From NCBI GenBank assembly GCA_004379135.1, contig NBNI01000006.1:124001-188000 (forward strand): a stretch of DNA of 64,000 bases, written 5' to 3'. The notes beneath the pieces are model-generated. The model worked only from the letters and a program-made list of their open reading frames with translations. It was not told where the DNA came from and did no database searches. The translations under genes and the position numbers were made by a program. This document shows, one piece after another, positions 27,140-39,841 of the stretch (position 1 is the stretch's first letter; each line of letters starts with the position of its first letter). Source of the stretch: Acidimicrobiales bacterium mtb01. GTDB lineage: Bacteria > Actinomycetota > Acidimicrobiia > Acidimicrobiales > Ilumatobacteraceae.

Positions 27140-29017
27140 ATGACCGACAATTCACGACCCGTGTGGGGATGGGGAGGGACTGTTGGGGAATACCTCAGCA
27201 ATTCTGCTGACGTCTGGAAGTCAGCAATGACCCTTCACCATCAGGGACTACTTGGCGCCCTGCCCTCAGAGTCTCAGGTCAAAGCGTGGCTTCAGTCTGA
27301 TCAAGTTCTTCGAGCCACCTTTCGCGACCTGGCGATTTCCGATCCCACGATCCAGGAATGGGGAATCGTCTTTGAGTACGAGTTGCCCCTCGAAGGTGGG
27401 CGACGGCCTGATGTCGTTGTTCTCGTTGGTGGCACCATCGTCGTTCTCGAGTTCAAACAGAATCCGATCTTGGACCGGGCCAGCATCGATCAGGTCAACG
27501 CGTATGCACGAGATCTCGCTGAGTACCACTCCGAATCCCATGACCACAGTGTCAGGCCCGTACTCGTGCTGCCAACGGCAGCCCGCCCGGCAATCGTCGA
27601 TGACACCCCAATGGTCAACGCCGACTCACTGGCCAAAACGCTCCAAGATTTGCACTCTGACGGCCAAATTCCGATCACAAACTGGATGGACGGGAAGTAC
27701 CAACCACTCCCCTTCCTCATCGCTGCCGCTCGGAAGATCTTCGAGAACGAGCCACTCCCCCATATCAAGCGGGCACTTGCAACCGACATACCCCAGGCTG
27801 TCGAACTACTCGGAACCCTTGCCGAAGAAGCTTCCGCCAAGGGCGAGCGTGTTCTTGCCTTCGTCGCCGGAGTCCCGGGTGCGGGCAAGACCTTGGCCGG
27901 TCTCAGCCTCGTCTACGAGCGGACCGCCAAAATGTCGGCCGCAACATTTCTCTCCGGAAACGGTCCGCTCGTTGAGGTTCTACGAGATGCTCTCAAGAGC
28001 AAGACCTTCGTTCGAGACCTTCACGCGTTCATCAAGACCTACGGGACTTCATCCAAAGTCCCCAACGAACACGTCATCGTTTTCGATGAGGCACAGCGAG
28101 CCTGGGACGCCGACTACATGAACTTCAAACACGGAATCGAGAAGTCCGAGCCAGATCTACTCGTTGATTTTGCTGAGCGCCTGCCCGGTTGGGCATGCCT
28201 AGTCGGCCTCGTGGGAGACGGCCAAGAAATCAACAAAGGCGAAGAATCAGGAATCTCCCAGTGGCACGACGCCGTTAATGCCGATCAAGGTCGGATGCCC
28301 TGGAAGGTCCACTGTCCACCACGACTTGCGAGTGCCTTCCCAACAACGGAGACCCATTCCCACGCGGTCCTCGACCTGACAACCAGTCTGAGATCGAAGC
28401 GGGCCGATTACCTGCACTCGTGGGTTGCGGCCGTTCTTGAGGGCCGACTCTCAGCGGCAGCCCGCCTTGCGACTGGTATCCACGCGTCCACGTTCCCGAT
28501 GTACATCACTAGGAACCTGAACGACGCGAAGGCCTATGTCCGCAACATGTACGCGGGACAGCCGGAGAAGAGGTACGGCCTTCTTGCCTCCGCGCGGAGT
28601 CAGAACCACCTGCCAAAGTTCGGAGTCGACTCCTCGTTCCCAGCCACCAAACGTGTGAAACTGGCACGTTGGTACAACGAGCCATTCGGTCACACTCAAT
28701 CGTGCTGCGCGCTTGAGGATGTAGTCACCGAATTCGGATGTCAAGGTCTAGAACTCGATATGCCGATTGTGTGTTGGTCGACAGACATGATGTGGTCATC
28801 AACTGCTTGGCAGATTCGCCAAGTCAGGTCCAAGTACCCGCTGAAGGACAATGACTCCATCCGGCGAAATGCCTACCGAGTTCTCCTGACCCGCGGGCGC
28901 GACGGCTTCATCATCTTCGTGCCACCCGACCCGGCACTCGATGAGACCGAAACGTGCCTGTTAGCTGCCGGGGTGCGGCCTCTCGAGCTCGATCTCACAA
29001 GTGAGATAGCTGTGTAA
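27140..29017 (+). CDS. PD-(D/E)XK nuclease-Schlafen group 3 (DUF2075) helicase
   Basis: A 625-residue protein. Residues 70-110 form a PD-(D/E)XK-like core: Glu81, Asp91 in RRPDVVVL and the LEFK motif (Glu104, Lys106). From about 235 comes a DUF2075 / Schlafen-group-3 helicase domain: Walker A GVPGAGKT (244-251), Walker B VIVFDEAQ (312-319), and a C-terminal ECQGLELDM-like segment here reading EFGCQGLELDMP. A nuclease joined to this helicase is typical of predicted phage-defence proteins. ATG 27140 is fixed by GGAGG six bases upstream; the open frame extends to 27047 without one. A/T-ending codons are more common than in neighbours, suggesting transfer. A second, distant relative lies at 30182-32047. 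Confidence 0.85.
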   Translation: MTDNSRPVWGWGGTVGEYLSNSADVWKSAMTLHHQGLLGALPSESQVKAWLQSDQVLRATFRDLAISDPTIQEWGIVFEYELPLEGGRRPDVVVLVGGTIVVLEFKQNPILDRASIDQVNAYARDLAEYHSESHDHSVRPVLVLPTAARPAIVDDTPMVNADSLAKTLQDLHSDGQIPITNWMDGKYQPLPFLIAAARKIFENEPLPHIKRALATDIPQAVELLGTLAEEASAKGERVLAFVAGVPGAGKTLAGLSLVYERTAKMSAATFLSGNGPLVEVLRDALKSKTFVRDLHAFIKTYGTSSKVPNEHVIVFDEAQRAWDADYMNFKHGIEKSEPDLLVDFAERLPGWACLVGLVGDGQEINKGEESGISQWHDAVNADQGRMPWKVHCPPRLASAFPTTETHSHAVLDLTTSLRSKRADYLHSWVAAVLEGRLSAAARLATGIHASTFPMYITRNLNDAKAYVRNMYAGQPEKRYGLLASARSQNHLPKFGVDSSFPATKRVKLARWYNEPFGHTQSCCALEDVVTEFGCQGLELDMPIVCWSTDMMWSSTAWQIRQVRSKYPLKDNDSIRRNAYRVLLTRGRDGFIIFVPPDPALDETETCLLAAGVRPLELDLTSEIAV

Positions 29018-29078
29018 TGGCCCGCAAGTGGGGTTCTTTTGATCCAATGATCAGACGCATACCTACTTGCCTAATTAC

Positions 29079-29861
29079 TCATACACGCTTCATCGCGACG
29101 CGGTACACCCAGCGCTTCAGCCCACTCGGTAGCAACTTGCTCGCCACCACCAGCCCCTTGTAGAGCCCGCCCGGCACACTGATTGCCTTGCCCCTGGCGG
29201 TGTCGGCCAGTCCCACCTCGGCCACCATCTCGGGGGTGCACCAGGCGAAACTCGGAAACTGGGTCTGCAGTTCGCTCGTGTTGCTCACGCTCTGGAACTC
29301 GGTTCGGGTGAGCCCCGGGCACAGTGCCGTCACCTTCACACCCACAGCCTTGCCTTCTTCGTGAATGCTCTCGCTGAAGTTGGTCACGAATGCCTTGGTC
29401 GCCGCATACACCGCCAGGCTCGGCCCGGCCTGGAAACTGGCCACACTCGACACGTTCATGATCCAGCCGCGACGCCGCTCCCCCATCACCTGCATCGCCG
29501 CATGCGACAACTGCACCAAGGCGCGTACGTTCAACGAGATCTCGTTGTCGAGTCGAACCGGGTCGAGATCGCGGAAGTGACCGCTGGTGCCGAAGCCGGC
29601 GTTGTTCACCAACAAGTCGATAGGTCGATTCGGGTCGCGTAGACGCTCGGCCACCAACTTCACACCGTCGTCGGTGGTCAGGTCGGCGGCCAGCACTTCG
29701 AAACCCGGATACATCTCGGCCAGTTCGCGCAAGCGGTCTTCGCGGCGGGCCACTAACACCGTGGGCACGCCGGCTTTGCCCAGCAGATGCGCCATGGCCT
29801 CGCCGATACCGGCCGAGGCGCCCGTCAACAGCGCACTGCGAAACGGGTAGATAGTCGTCAT
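29079..29861 (-). CDS. Short-chain dehydrogenase/reductase
   Basis: A 260-residue classical SDR. Cofactor loop TGASAGIG, structural NNAG, catalytic Ser in NVSSV and YAATK for the Tyr-Lys pair are all present. VARREDR after strand 2 favours NADP. The C-terminal segment LLPSGLKRWVYRVAMKRV is basic and may touch membrane. It has the higher-GC codon use of the core genome and separates the two helicase genes, so the pocket may have inserted on either side of it. It follows the MazG-like gene with a 3-base gap. Confidence 0.9.
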   Translation of the reverse strand: MTTIYPFRSALLTGASAGIGEAMAHLLGKAGVPTVLVARREDRLRELAEMYPGFEVLAADLTTDDGVKLVAERLRDPNRPIDLLVNNAGFGTSGHFRDLDPVRLDNEISLNVRALVQLSHAAMQVMGERRRGWIMNVSSVASFQAGPSLAVYAATKAFVTNFSESIHEEGKAVGVKVTALCPGLTRTEFQSVSNTSELQTQFPSFAWCTPEMVAEVGLADTARGKAISVPGGLYKGLVVASKLLPSGLKRWVYRVAMKRV

Positions 29862-29864
29862 GAC

Positions 29865-30185
29865 CTAGAACCTGGTCTCGTTAATTGCCAGTTTCTTGCG
29901 AACTGCTTCGGCAACGTCCACACCCAGAACGTCCGCAAGCCGCAGCAAATAGATCTGAACATCCGCCATCTCCATCACCAGCGCTTCTCTCTTCTCCAGA
30001 GTCAAAGTATCGGGAGACGCCTCCCCCGGTGTGAGCCATTGAAGTTCAGCGACCAACTCTCCGGCCTCGCCGGCCAAAGCCATGGTGAGGTTTTTGGGTG
30101 TGTGGTACTGCTCCCAATCTCGAGCCTGAGCGAAGGTCCGGATTTCCTCGATGAGCTCGTCGAGGATGTTCTTCTCGTGACTCAC
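29865..30185 (-). CDS. MazG-like nucleotide pyrophosphohydrolase
   Basis: A 106-residue all-alpha NTP pyrophosphohydrolase of the MazG/DCTPP type. The metal-binding pattern is visible as GEAGELVAELQW (ExxE) and EMADVQIYLLRLAD (ExxD). It should hydrolyse (d)NTPs to monophosphates. GTG 30185 overlaps the helicase stop by GTGA, so the two are co-translated. Pairing of a small pyrophosphohydrolase with a DUF2075 nuclease-helicase suggests a nucleotide-sensing or nucleotide-depleting role in the same response (inference). Confidence 0.88.
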   Translation of the reverse strand: MSHEKNILDELIEEIRTFAQARDWEQYHTPKNLTMALAGEAGELVAELQWLTPGEASPDTLTLEKREALVMEMADVQIYLLRLADVLGVDVAEAVRKKLAINETRF

Positions 30186-32047
30186 GCCTGATCAATCCTT
30201 TCGGGGAGTTGAGCCTCCAAGAAGTCGGCAACCCGATCGTCGGTGCAGTAGACGTAGCAACCCTTCATCCCCCGGCTCATCAAGGTCCGATACGTGTTCC
30301 TGATCAACTCGTCCGCTTTGCGTTCAGCCGACACGGGGTCGATCTTGCGTTCCTTCTTGAAGCCGTGCATAGATCGGTCAGTCTTGGCTCGTTCTTCAGG
30401 AACGGTCACCAATTCACCACCCTCAACAGCGAGATCGGGCCCGACGATCACACCTACATAATCGAGTTCGAGACCTTGACAGGTGTGAATACAGCCAATC
30501 TGATCGAACGAGTCGGGCTCCACGATCCATCTCCCCTCTTGGGAAGCCAGATTCCATGTCGCCTGGAAGTCGAACTCAGGAATGACGATGTCCGACAGTT
30601 TCGGGTCCTTCTTGCTCTTCCAGTCCCAGCAATAGCCGGCCACGATCCGCGACTTGTTGTTGATCGAGTTCCTCTCAGCAACCAGATCTCGGAGTTCATT
30701 GGGGTTTCGAATCACCCGAAAATCGAAGCGATCGGAGGTGAACCCACCCCGATCGAGCTTGATCCCGAGAGTTCCGTCGAGCCAGTGCAAGTAGTCGTCG
30801 GATCCCCCGCAACGGAACTGTGAAGTCAGCTCCAAATGGTCGACATCAGCCTCATGCAAGGCTGCGAACTCCTCGATGGCGGCGATCTCCCCGATGTCCT
30901 GCCACGTCACTTTCTGGGCTTCGTCAATGAAGAAGACCACAGTTCTGGCCGACTCGATGATCTCCCGGACCTGGTTCTCGCCACCCTTCGAATACTGAGA
31001 TCTCAACTTCAGGCGATGCGCCTCGTCAACGATCAAGACGTCGTAGGAGTCAGGTTCAATCCCCACATACGAAGCTGAACCACTGAATAGCGATCCGATC
31101 GTCACCCCCGGAAGGACCCCTTGAAGTTTCGCCTCGAACACGGTTCGTGGTGCAGCGTTTGGGGTCACGTACCGTACGTTCATGCGCAGGGCCGAGAGGC
31201 GCGACAAAGAGTTGATGGCGATGACCGATTTCCCGGTACCTGGACCACCTTTGATCACGAGCACCTGCTTGCGATCGACTATTCCCCGAGTCGCTCGATC
31301 GACGATGGTTTCGAGCACGGTCTTCTGCTCGTCGAGGAGCACGAATTCCTGGTTTCCCTCCAACATCGAACCGATCGCTTCGGCCAATTGACGGGAAGGA
31401 CGGATGGGCGCCCGGTCGACCCGTTCCAAGAAGCCGGTACCGAGGCCATTGGCCACTCGCGAACGAATCAGCTCTCGAACGCCATCGATTTCGCCCTTGA
31501 TGAAAACCGGTGCCTCCGCGAGGTCAGCCTGATACCTCTCAGCCCGCAGAACCGAGGCCTCTTGGCAGTTGTGCACGTAGGCGCAGGCAGCCACCTGAAC
31601 CTCATTCTCGTACACGTACTCGTTGTATTGACGAAGATGGCTTGCATAACTCCACGCCTGATAGGAGGGGTGACGCTCCTCCCGCACTGCTCCACCCACG
31701 TAAGTGCGCACGTGACTCGGTAGTTCGGAGGCTTCGATCTCCTCCCACTGTTTGAGTTCGACCACCACTAGAGACTCACGATCTTCCACATCGGAACCGC
31801 CCACGAGGAAGTCGATACGGAACTTACGCCCGTTGAGTCGATACTCGACCGCCACTGCCACATCGTCGGGAATGGCTGGATCGTGCATCACGTGCGACAT
31901 CGCATTGCCGAGAGAATTGCGCCATGCCCTGTACTCGGCATCGCCCACGCTGATACCGAGCGTCCGCTTCACTTCGGCTTTCACGACGTCCTCAATGCGA
32001 GGAGCATCCTCCAAGAACTTTCGCTTGGTTCCGACGTACGCAAGCAC
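30182..32047 (-). CDS. PD-(D/E)XK nuclease-Schlafen group 3 (DUF2075) helicase, second copy
   Basis: A 621-residue protein with the same domain order as 27140-29017 but low identity. Asp79 in RIDFLVGG and VELKQW (Glu97, Lys99) mark the nuclease. Walker A is GGPGTGKS (267-274) and the DEAH box VLIVDEAHRL (337-346). Later motifs include LTSQFRCGG, HTCQGLELDYVGV and RNTYRTLMSRGMKG, typical of superfamily 1 helicase motifs V and VI. GTG 32047 lacks a strong ribosome-binding site and may be leaderless. The gene is coupled to the MazG-like gene. It lies 52 bases downstream of atpC in the same direction. Confidence 0.88.
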   Translation of the reverse strand: MLAYVGTKRKFLEDAPRIEDVVKAEVKRTLGISVGDAEYRAWRNSLGNAMSHVMHDPAIPDDVAVAVEYRLNGRKFRIDFLVGGSDVEDRESLVVVELKQWEEIEASELPSHVRTYVGGAVREERHPSYQAWSYASHLRQYNEYVYENEVQVAACAYVHNCQEASVLRAERYQADLAEAPVFIKGEIDGVRELIRSRVANGLGTGFLERVDRAPIRPSRQLAEAIGSMLEGNQEFVLLDEQKTVLETIVDRATRGIVDRKQVLVIKGGPGTGKSVIAINSLSRLSALRMNVRYVTPNAAPRTVFEAKLQGVLPGVTIGSLFSGSASYVGIEPDSYDVLIVDEAHRLKLRSQYSKGGENQVREIIESARTVVFFIDEAQKVTWQDIGEIAAIEEFAALHEADVDHLELTSQFRCGGSDDYLHWLDGTLGIKLDRGGFTSDRFDFRVIRNPNELRDLVAERNSINNKSRIVAGYCWDWKSKKDPKLSDIVIPEFDFQATWNLASQEGRWIVEPDSFDQIGCIHTCQGLELDYVGVIVGPDLAVEGGELVTVPEERAKTDRSMHGFKKERKIDPVSAERKADELIRNTYRTLMSRGMKGCYVYCTDDRVADFLEAQLPERIDQA

Positions 32048-32101
32048 CCACTCAGGGTAACCGACCCCTGTTATACCGATTTGAGAGAAGAGTCGATCGG
32101 T

Positions 32102-32529
32102 TTAGTGCGCGCCGGCGGGCGTACCGGTGAGTCCACCGGATGCCGCCAGGCGGGCATGCGCCCGGCTGAGCGATGCCACTGCGTCGGCATCGTGCTCACC
32201 ACGCATGCGCTCTTCGGCCGCTTCCTTGGCGCGCATCGCACGGGCGCGGTCGATCTCGGTGCCCAGTTCGGCCAGGTCGGTGAGCAGGCTCACCTTGTTG
32301 CCGCTCACTTCCACGAAGCCGCCGTGGATCGCCACGTCCACCACCTTGCCGTCGGCTTGGTAGATGCGCGTGTGGCACGCGTCGAGCGCACCGAGGAACG
32401 GCGCATGACCGGCGAGGAACGCGATCTCGCCACCACCCAATGTGCGGGTGATGACCTGGTTGGCCTCACCCGAGAACAACATGCGCTCGGGCGACACCAC
32501 CTCCACGCGCATCGCAGCGGTCTCCGACA

Positions 32530-32530
<1 letters not shown>
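32102..32530 (-). CDS. atpC: ATP synthase epsilon subunit
   Basis: A 142-residue F1 epsilon subunit. The N-terminal beta-sandwich begins MRVEVVSPERMLFSGEA and contains AFLAGHAPFLGAL; two C-terminal helices follow. It couples and inhibits rotation. The ATG overlaps the atpD stop by ATGA. Last gene of the operon. Confidence 0.95.
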
Positions 32531-33987
<1,457 letters not shown>

Positions 33988-34881
33988 CTAGGAACCTGAA
34001 AGTGCTTCGGCACCGCCGACGATCTCCATGATCTCGGTGGTGATGGCGTCCTGACGGGCGCGGTTCATGATGCGCGAGAGGCTCTTGATGAGTTCTTCGG
34101 CGTTGTCGGTGGCGCTCTTCATGGCGCGCTGGCGGAACGCGTGCTCGCTGGCGGCCGCATTGAGCAGCGCCGCGTAGATGCGGGCCTCCACGTAGCGCGG
34201 AAGAAGCGTGTTGAGAATGGCGGTGGGATCGGGCTCGTACTCGTAGTCGGCACTCGCGTCGGCGGGCTTGCCGTCGCCGCCTTCCACCACCGAACGCTCG
34301 AGCGGCACCAGCGGACGCAGCACCACTTCTTGCGAACCGGCGCTGATGAAGCGTGTGTACACGAGCACGACCTTGTCGACCGCGCCGCTCGCGTACAACT
34401 CCACCACGTGCTGGCCGATCTCCTTGGCGTTGGCGTAGGCCGGCGCGTCGGAGAATCCGGCGAAACCCTTGTCGAGGGTGTAGCCGCGGAAGCGGAAGTA
34501 CGACTCGGCCTTTCGGCCAACGGGCACGATCGTGTAGCCGCGGCCGGCCTGCACGTCGACCTTGATCTCGCCTTCGGCGGCGCGCAGAACGCTCGCGTTG
34601 TACCCGCCGCACAAACCGCGGTCGGCGGTGATGGCGACGTAGCAGACGTTCTGGATGGTCTCGCGTCCGGCGAGCAACGGGCTGTCGCTCGATGCGCCGG
34701 CGGCCGCGAGATCGCGCACCACTTCGGTGATCTGCTCGGAGTACGGAACGGCGGCCTGAACTCGCTGCTGCGCCTTGACGATCCGCGACGCAGCGATGAG
34801 CTCCATGGCACGCGTGATCTTCTTGGTCGCCTGGACGCTGCGAATGCGTCCACGCAGAATTCGTTCCTGTCCACCAGCCAT
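33988..34881 (-). CDS. atpG: ATP synthase gamma subunit
   Basis: A 297-residue central-stalk subunit. The N-terminal helix RIRSVQATKKITRAMELIAASRI and the C-terminal SLSRIMNRARQDAITTEI are the coiled-coil rotor ends. GLCGGYN is the conserved internal motif. A 30-residue acidic insertion (around VEGGDGKPADASADYEYE) lies in the globular domain, as in other actinobacteria. Six bases separate it from atpA. Confidence 0.96.
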   Translation of the reverse strand: MAGGQERILRGRIRSVQATKKITRAMELIAASRIVKAQQRVQAAVPYSEQITEVVRDLAAAGASSDSPLLAGRETIQNVCYVAITADRGLCGGYNASVLRAAEGEIKVDVQAGRGYTIVPVGRKAESYFRFRGYTLDKGFAGFSDAPAYANAKEIGQHVVELYASGAVDKVVLVYTRFISAGSQEVVLRPLVPLERSVVEGGDGKPADASADYEYEPDPTAILNTLLPRYVEARIYAALLNAAASEHAFRQRAMKSATDNAEELIKSLSRIMNRARQDAITTEIMEIVGGAEALSGS

Positions 34882-34887
34882 TGCGAA

Positions 34888-36480
<1,593 letters not shown>

Positions 36481-36494
36481 GGGGTGTCTCTCTT

Positions 36495-37022
36495 TCAGAG
36501 CCTGCTCTTGACGTTGTCGAGGCGGGAACGAACGCTGCCGTCGATCACGGTGTCGCCCACGGTGGCCACGAGGCCTCCGAGAACGCTCGGGTCGACGACG
36601 ACCTTCAGATTCAGTTGCTTGCCGGTCGCATTGGCGAGCGCGGCCTTCAGGCGGGCCTGCTGGTCGGCGCTCAACGCGACCGCGCTGCGCACTTCGGCGA
36701 CTTCGAGCTGCTTGGCGCTCGAGGCGCGCTGCACCAACTTGTCGATGATGGCCGGCAAGTCGCGACCGCGACCCGAACCGACGACCATGCCGATGAGCTG
36801 GGTGGTGGTGGCCGTGGCCTTGCCGCCGAGCAGCGACTCGACGACCGCCTGGCGCTTCTCGGCCGGGATCAGTTCGTCGGTGAGCGTGTTGCGCAGCTGG
36901 TCGTTCGATTCGAACGAGCGCGCGAAGCGGAAGAGTTCGTCCTCCACCTCGTCGAGCGTGCCTTCGGCGTGGGCGATCTCGAAGAGAGCGCGGGCGTAAC
37001 CGTCGATGCGTGCGTCGCTCAT
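36495..37022 (-). CDS. atpH: ATP synthase delta subunit
   Basis: A 175-residue peripheral-stalk subunit. The N-terminal helical bundle starts [15 protein letters not shown] and the C-terminal domain ends [20 protein letters not shown], both diagnostic of OSCP/delta. It is separate here, unlike the b-delta fusion of mycobacteria. The start overlaps the second b-subunit gene by ATGA. Confidence 0.95.
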   Translation of the reverse strand: MSDARIDGYARALFEIAHAEGTLDEVEDELFRFARSFESNDQLRNTLTDELIPAEKRQAVVESLLGGKATATTTQLIGMVVGSGRGRDLPAIIDKLVQRASSAKQLEVAEVRSAVALSADQQARLKAALANATGKQLNLKVVVDPSVLGGLVATVGDTVIDGSVRSRLDNVKSRL

Positions 37023-37555
37023 CGTCCTGCACCTACCTTTGCGATGAAGTTCTCGATGAGTTGCTGCTGCGTCGCATCGTCGAGTACCGACGCGAGCGCG
37101 CGATCGGTGGCGACGCCGGCGAGGCGTCCGATCTCGGTGCGCAGTTCGTCGGAACCACGAGCGGCCGCGGCGGCGATGTCGGCATCGGCCTTGGCTTCCA
37201 TGTCGGCCACTTCGGAGGCCAGGCGAGCGCGGCCGTCCTTCAGCAACGCGTCGGCCTGCGCCTGCGCGTCGGCCATGAGGCGGGCCTTCTCGCTCGCGAT
37301 GTCGCCGAGCGCGGTGCGGATCTTCGACGCGTCGGCCTGGGCCTGCGCGAGATCGTTGGCCGAGGCATCGAGTTCTTTCTGGATGCGCTCGGTGCGAGCG
37401 GCGAAGAACTTCTTGAACTGCGGCAGGGCGAACTTCGCGAGCGCGCCGATGACGATCACCGAGGCGATGCCGCCGTAGATGATTTCGGCGGTCTCGGGGA
37501 GCAGCCAGTGGTGGGTCTCGGCCGGATCGGCCGCGAGCAGGTTGAGGAAGTTCAT
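37019..37555 (-). CDS. atpF2: ATP synthase second b-type (b') subunit
   Basis: A 178-residue peripheral-stalk subunit. One membrane helix ([20 protein letters not shown]) is followed by a long Ala/Lys/Glu coiled coil, as in b and b' subunits. Its presence beside atpF suggests a b/b' heterodimer. The N-terminal half resembles the membrane part of mycobacterial b-delta. ATG 37555 overlaps the atpF stop by ATGA. The gene label atpF2 is descriptive. Confidence 0.88.
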   Translation of the reverse strand: MNFLNLLAADPAETHHWLLPETAEIIYGGIASVIVIGALAKFALPQFKKFFAARTERIQKELDASANDLAQAQADASKIRTALGDIASEKARLMADAQAQADALLKDGRARLASEVADMEAKADADIAAAAARGSDELRTEIGRLAGVATDRALASVLDDATQQQLIENFIAKVGAGR

Positions 37556-38217
37556 CAGCGGACTCCTGCGCTCATCGTGTCGGCCACCGCACGCGACACC
37601 GCGGAGGCGTCGGGACGCTTGCCGGTGGCGGCTTCGACGGCGCTCGTCACCACATCGGTGACCGCGCTCTCGATCTGGCCGCGCACCGCACCACGCGCCG
37701 CCTCGGCGTCGCGCAGAGCAGCTTCGCGCTTGGCGTTGATGCGCGAGTTGGCCTCGGCGATCTTGGCCTGACGCTCCGACTCGAGAGTCGCACGCGCCGC
37801 GTCGACCACCTTGGCCGCGTCGGCCTTGGCCGATGCGACCGCGGCCTCGTACTGCGCGACCTCGGAGCGTGCCGAGGAGCGAGCAGCGTCGGCGTTCTCG
37901 TGGCCTTCGCGAATCGAGTTGTAACGGGCGTCCATGCCGCGCTTGAGGCGAGGGAACAGGAAGAAGCGCATCAACAGGGCAAACACCACGAAAGCGCCTG
38001 CGCCCCATGCGAGTTCCTTCATCTCGGGCATGATCGGGCTCGGTCCGGGTCCGCACTCTTCCGGCGAGATCTTCTCGGCGGTACGAGCTTCTTCGGTTTC
38101 CGGTTCGAAGAGGCACTTCGACGGCGAGATGAGCTCTTCTTCGCCGGATTCTCCTCCGCCGGCCAAGAGCTCGACTCGCACAGTGCCACCCGATTGGATG
38201 ACGACGGCTGTCAGCAC
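37555..38217 (-). CDS. atpF: ATP synthase b subunit with N-terminal extension
   Basis: A 220-residue b subunit. The membrane helix ELAWGAGAFVVFALLMRFFLF begins only at residue 67. Before it lies an acidic extension with two Cys (SPSKCLFEP, PEECGPG). GTG 38217 follows AAGGAG, so the extension is genuinely translated; the internal MPEMKEL has no ribosome-binding site. After the helix comes the usual coiled coil. The extension should sit on the outer side of the membrane. Confidence 0.93.
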   Translation of the reverse strand: MLTAVVIQSGGTVRVELLAGGGESGEEELISPSKCLFEPETEEARTAEKISPEECGPGPSPIMPEMKELAWGAGAFVVFALLMRFFLFPRLKRGMDARYNSIREGHENADAARSSARSEVAQYEAAVASAKADAAKVVDAARATLESERQAKIAEANSRINAKREAALRDAEAARGAVRGQIESAVTDVVTSAVEAATGKRPDASAVSRAVADTMSAGVR

Positions 38218-38258
38218 GTCAACTCCTTGTGGATTGGTTGATTGACGAACGTTGTTGA

Positions 38259-38534
<276 letters not shown>

Positions 38535-38583
38535 CTATGTGGTGTTTGTTAGAGGTTGGACTGGGAGATCGCTGAGCGCTTGA

Positions 38584-39342
38584 TCAGTGCTCGGGGTGAG
38601 CCGCACCGCCGATGTACACCGCGGTGAGGATCGTGAAGATGTAGGCCTGCAGGAAGGCGACCAGCACTTCGAATGCCGTCAAGAAGATGAGCATGAAGAG
38701 CGGCAGGACGCCGACCGGGATGAGGCCCGGGTTGCCCTCGGCCTGGAACAGCGCTTCGGACAACAGCGCGAAGGTCACGAGAAGGATGTGACCGGCGAGC
38801 ATGTTGGCGAAGAGTCGGACCGTGAGCGAGAACGGACGCACGAGGAACGTGGAGATGAACTCGATGGGCGTCACGAGGATGTAGAGCGCCTTGGGCACGC
38901 CGGGCGGGAAGAGCGAGCTCTTGAGGTAGCCGAGGCCCTGGTGCTTGAAGCCGGTGCCGATGAAGACGATCCAGACGAGCAGCGACAAGAACATGGGCAG
39001 TGCCATGCGCGCGGTGGCCGGCATCTGCAGGAACGGGATGATGCCCGGCACGTTGCAGAGGTAGATGAACGTGAAGATGCTCATCAGGAACGGCGTCCAG
39101 CCCAGGCCGTCGCGGCCCATGGTCTGCATGATGATGCCGTTCTCGATGAACTCGACGATCGACTCGGCGAAGTTGCGCACGCCCTTGGGCGCCTGCTTCG
39201 GATCTTTGTTGCCGGCGAGCAGGAAGATGATCGTGGCGATCAACGCGGCGGCGACCGCGATGATGGCGATCTTGTTGAAGCCGGGGAAGAGATCCTTCCA
39301 GCGGAGGATCTCGTTGATCGGCGGGAACTCGAGTGCGATCAC
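38584..39342 (-). CDS. atpB: ATP synthase a subunit
   Basis: A 252-residue stator subunit. The essential Arg is in SLTVRLFANMLAGH, and the last helices contain FEVLVAFLQAYIFTILTAVYI. The N-terminal part includes the NFAESIVEFIENGI amphipathic segment. GTG 39342 is preceded by AAGGACA. It forms the proton half-channels with the c ring. Confidence 0.95.
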   Translation of the reverse strand: MIALEFPPINEILRWKDLFPGFNKIAIIAVAAALIATIIFLLAGNKDPKQAPKGVRNFAESIVEFIENGIIMQTMGRDGLGWTPFLMSIFTFIYLCNVPGIIPFLQMPATARMALPMFLSLLVWIVFIGTGFKHQGLGYLKSSLFPPGVPKALYILVTPIEFISTFLVRPFSLTVRLFANMLAGHILLVTFALLSEALFQAEGNPGLIPVGVLPLFMLIFLTAFEVLVAFLQAYIFTILTAVYIGGAAHPEH

Positions 39343-39388
39343 GTCAGTTGGTGTCCTTCGGGCGTGGTATTTCGATCAGGTGTTTCGA

Positions 39389-39841
39389 TCAGGGCTTGCG
39401 GGGTTTCAGAGCGGGGAATGCGAGTGAGGCTGCGACGTAGCGCATCTCCCACACGAGGAGTCCGAGATGCGTCACAATGATGGTGAATCCGAGGGCGGGA
39501 AGTGAAATCCACGAGGCATCTCGGACGAGAATCACAGCAAGAAAAATGAGGCCGAGGCGGGCCAGGTAGCCGAACAGGACGGCGCCCATCATGAGGCCGA
39601 GCGAGATGCGGGCCGTGAGGGCCACCAATCCGGCGGCGAAGAAGAAGTTGAGGAGCACCAGGGCCACCGCGTAGAGGGCCGACCACACGCCGTCGAGGCC
39701 GGCGAACACCGCGCACACGGCCACGATGACGGGGCTGGTGAAGGCCCCGCGCTTCAAGATGTCGAGCGAGACGGTGATCTCAGGGGCCTCACCCTCGAGA
39801 CGGGTGGTCATCGGGTCGGGGGTGGTGGCCACGGCGGTCAC
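39389..39841 (-). CDS. AtpI-like membrane protein of the ATP synthase operon
   Basis: A 150-residue protein with four helices (VIVAVCAVFAGLDGVW, VALVLLNFFFAAGL, LMMGAVLFGYLARLGLIFLAVI, LGFTIIVTHLGLLVW). Topology and place before atpB fit ATP synthase subunit I, which aids c-ring assembly. GTG 39841 overlaps the atpZ stop by GTGA; ATG 39811 is an alternative. Sequence similarity to known AtpI is not strong by eye. Confidence 0.75.
   Translation of the reverse strand: MTAVATTPDPMTTRLEGEAPEITVSLDILKRGAFTSPVIVAVCAVFAGLDGVWSALYAVALVLLNFFFAAGLVALTARISLGLMMGAVLFGYLARLGLIFLAVILVRDASWISLPALGFTIIVTHLGLLVWEMRYVAASLAFPALKPRKP

Noticed and set aside
29018-29078. Terminator between the first helicase and the SDR gene
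   Set aside because: No stem longer than 4 bp is visible in these 61 bases.
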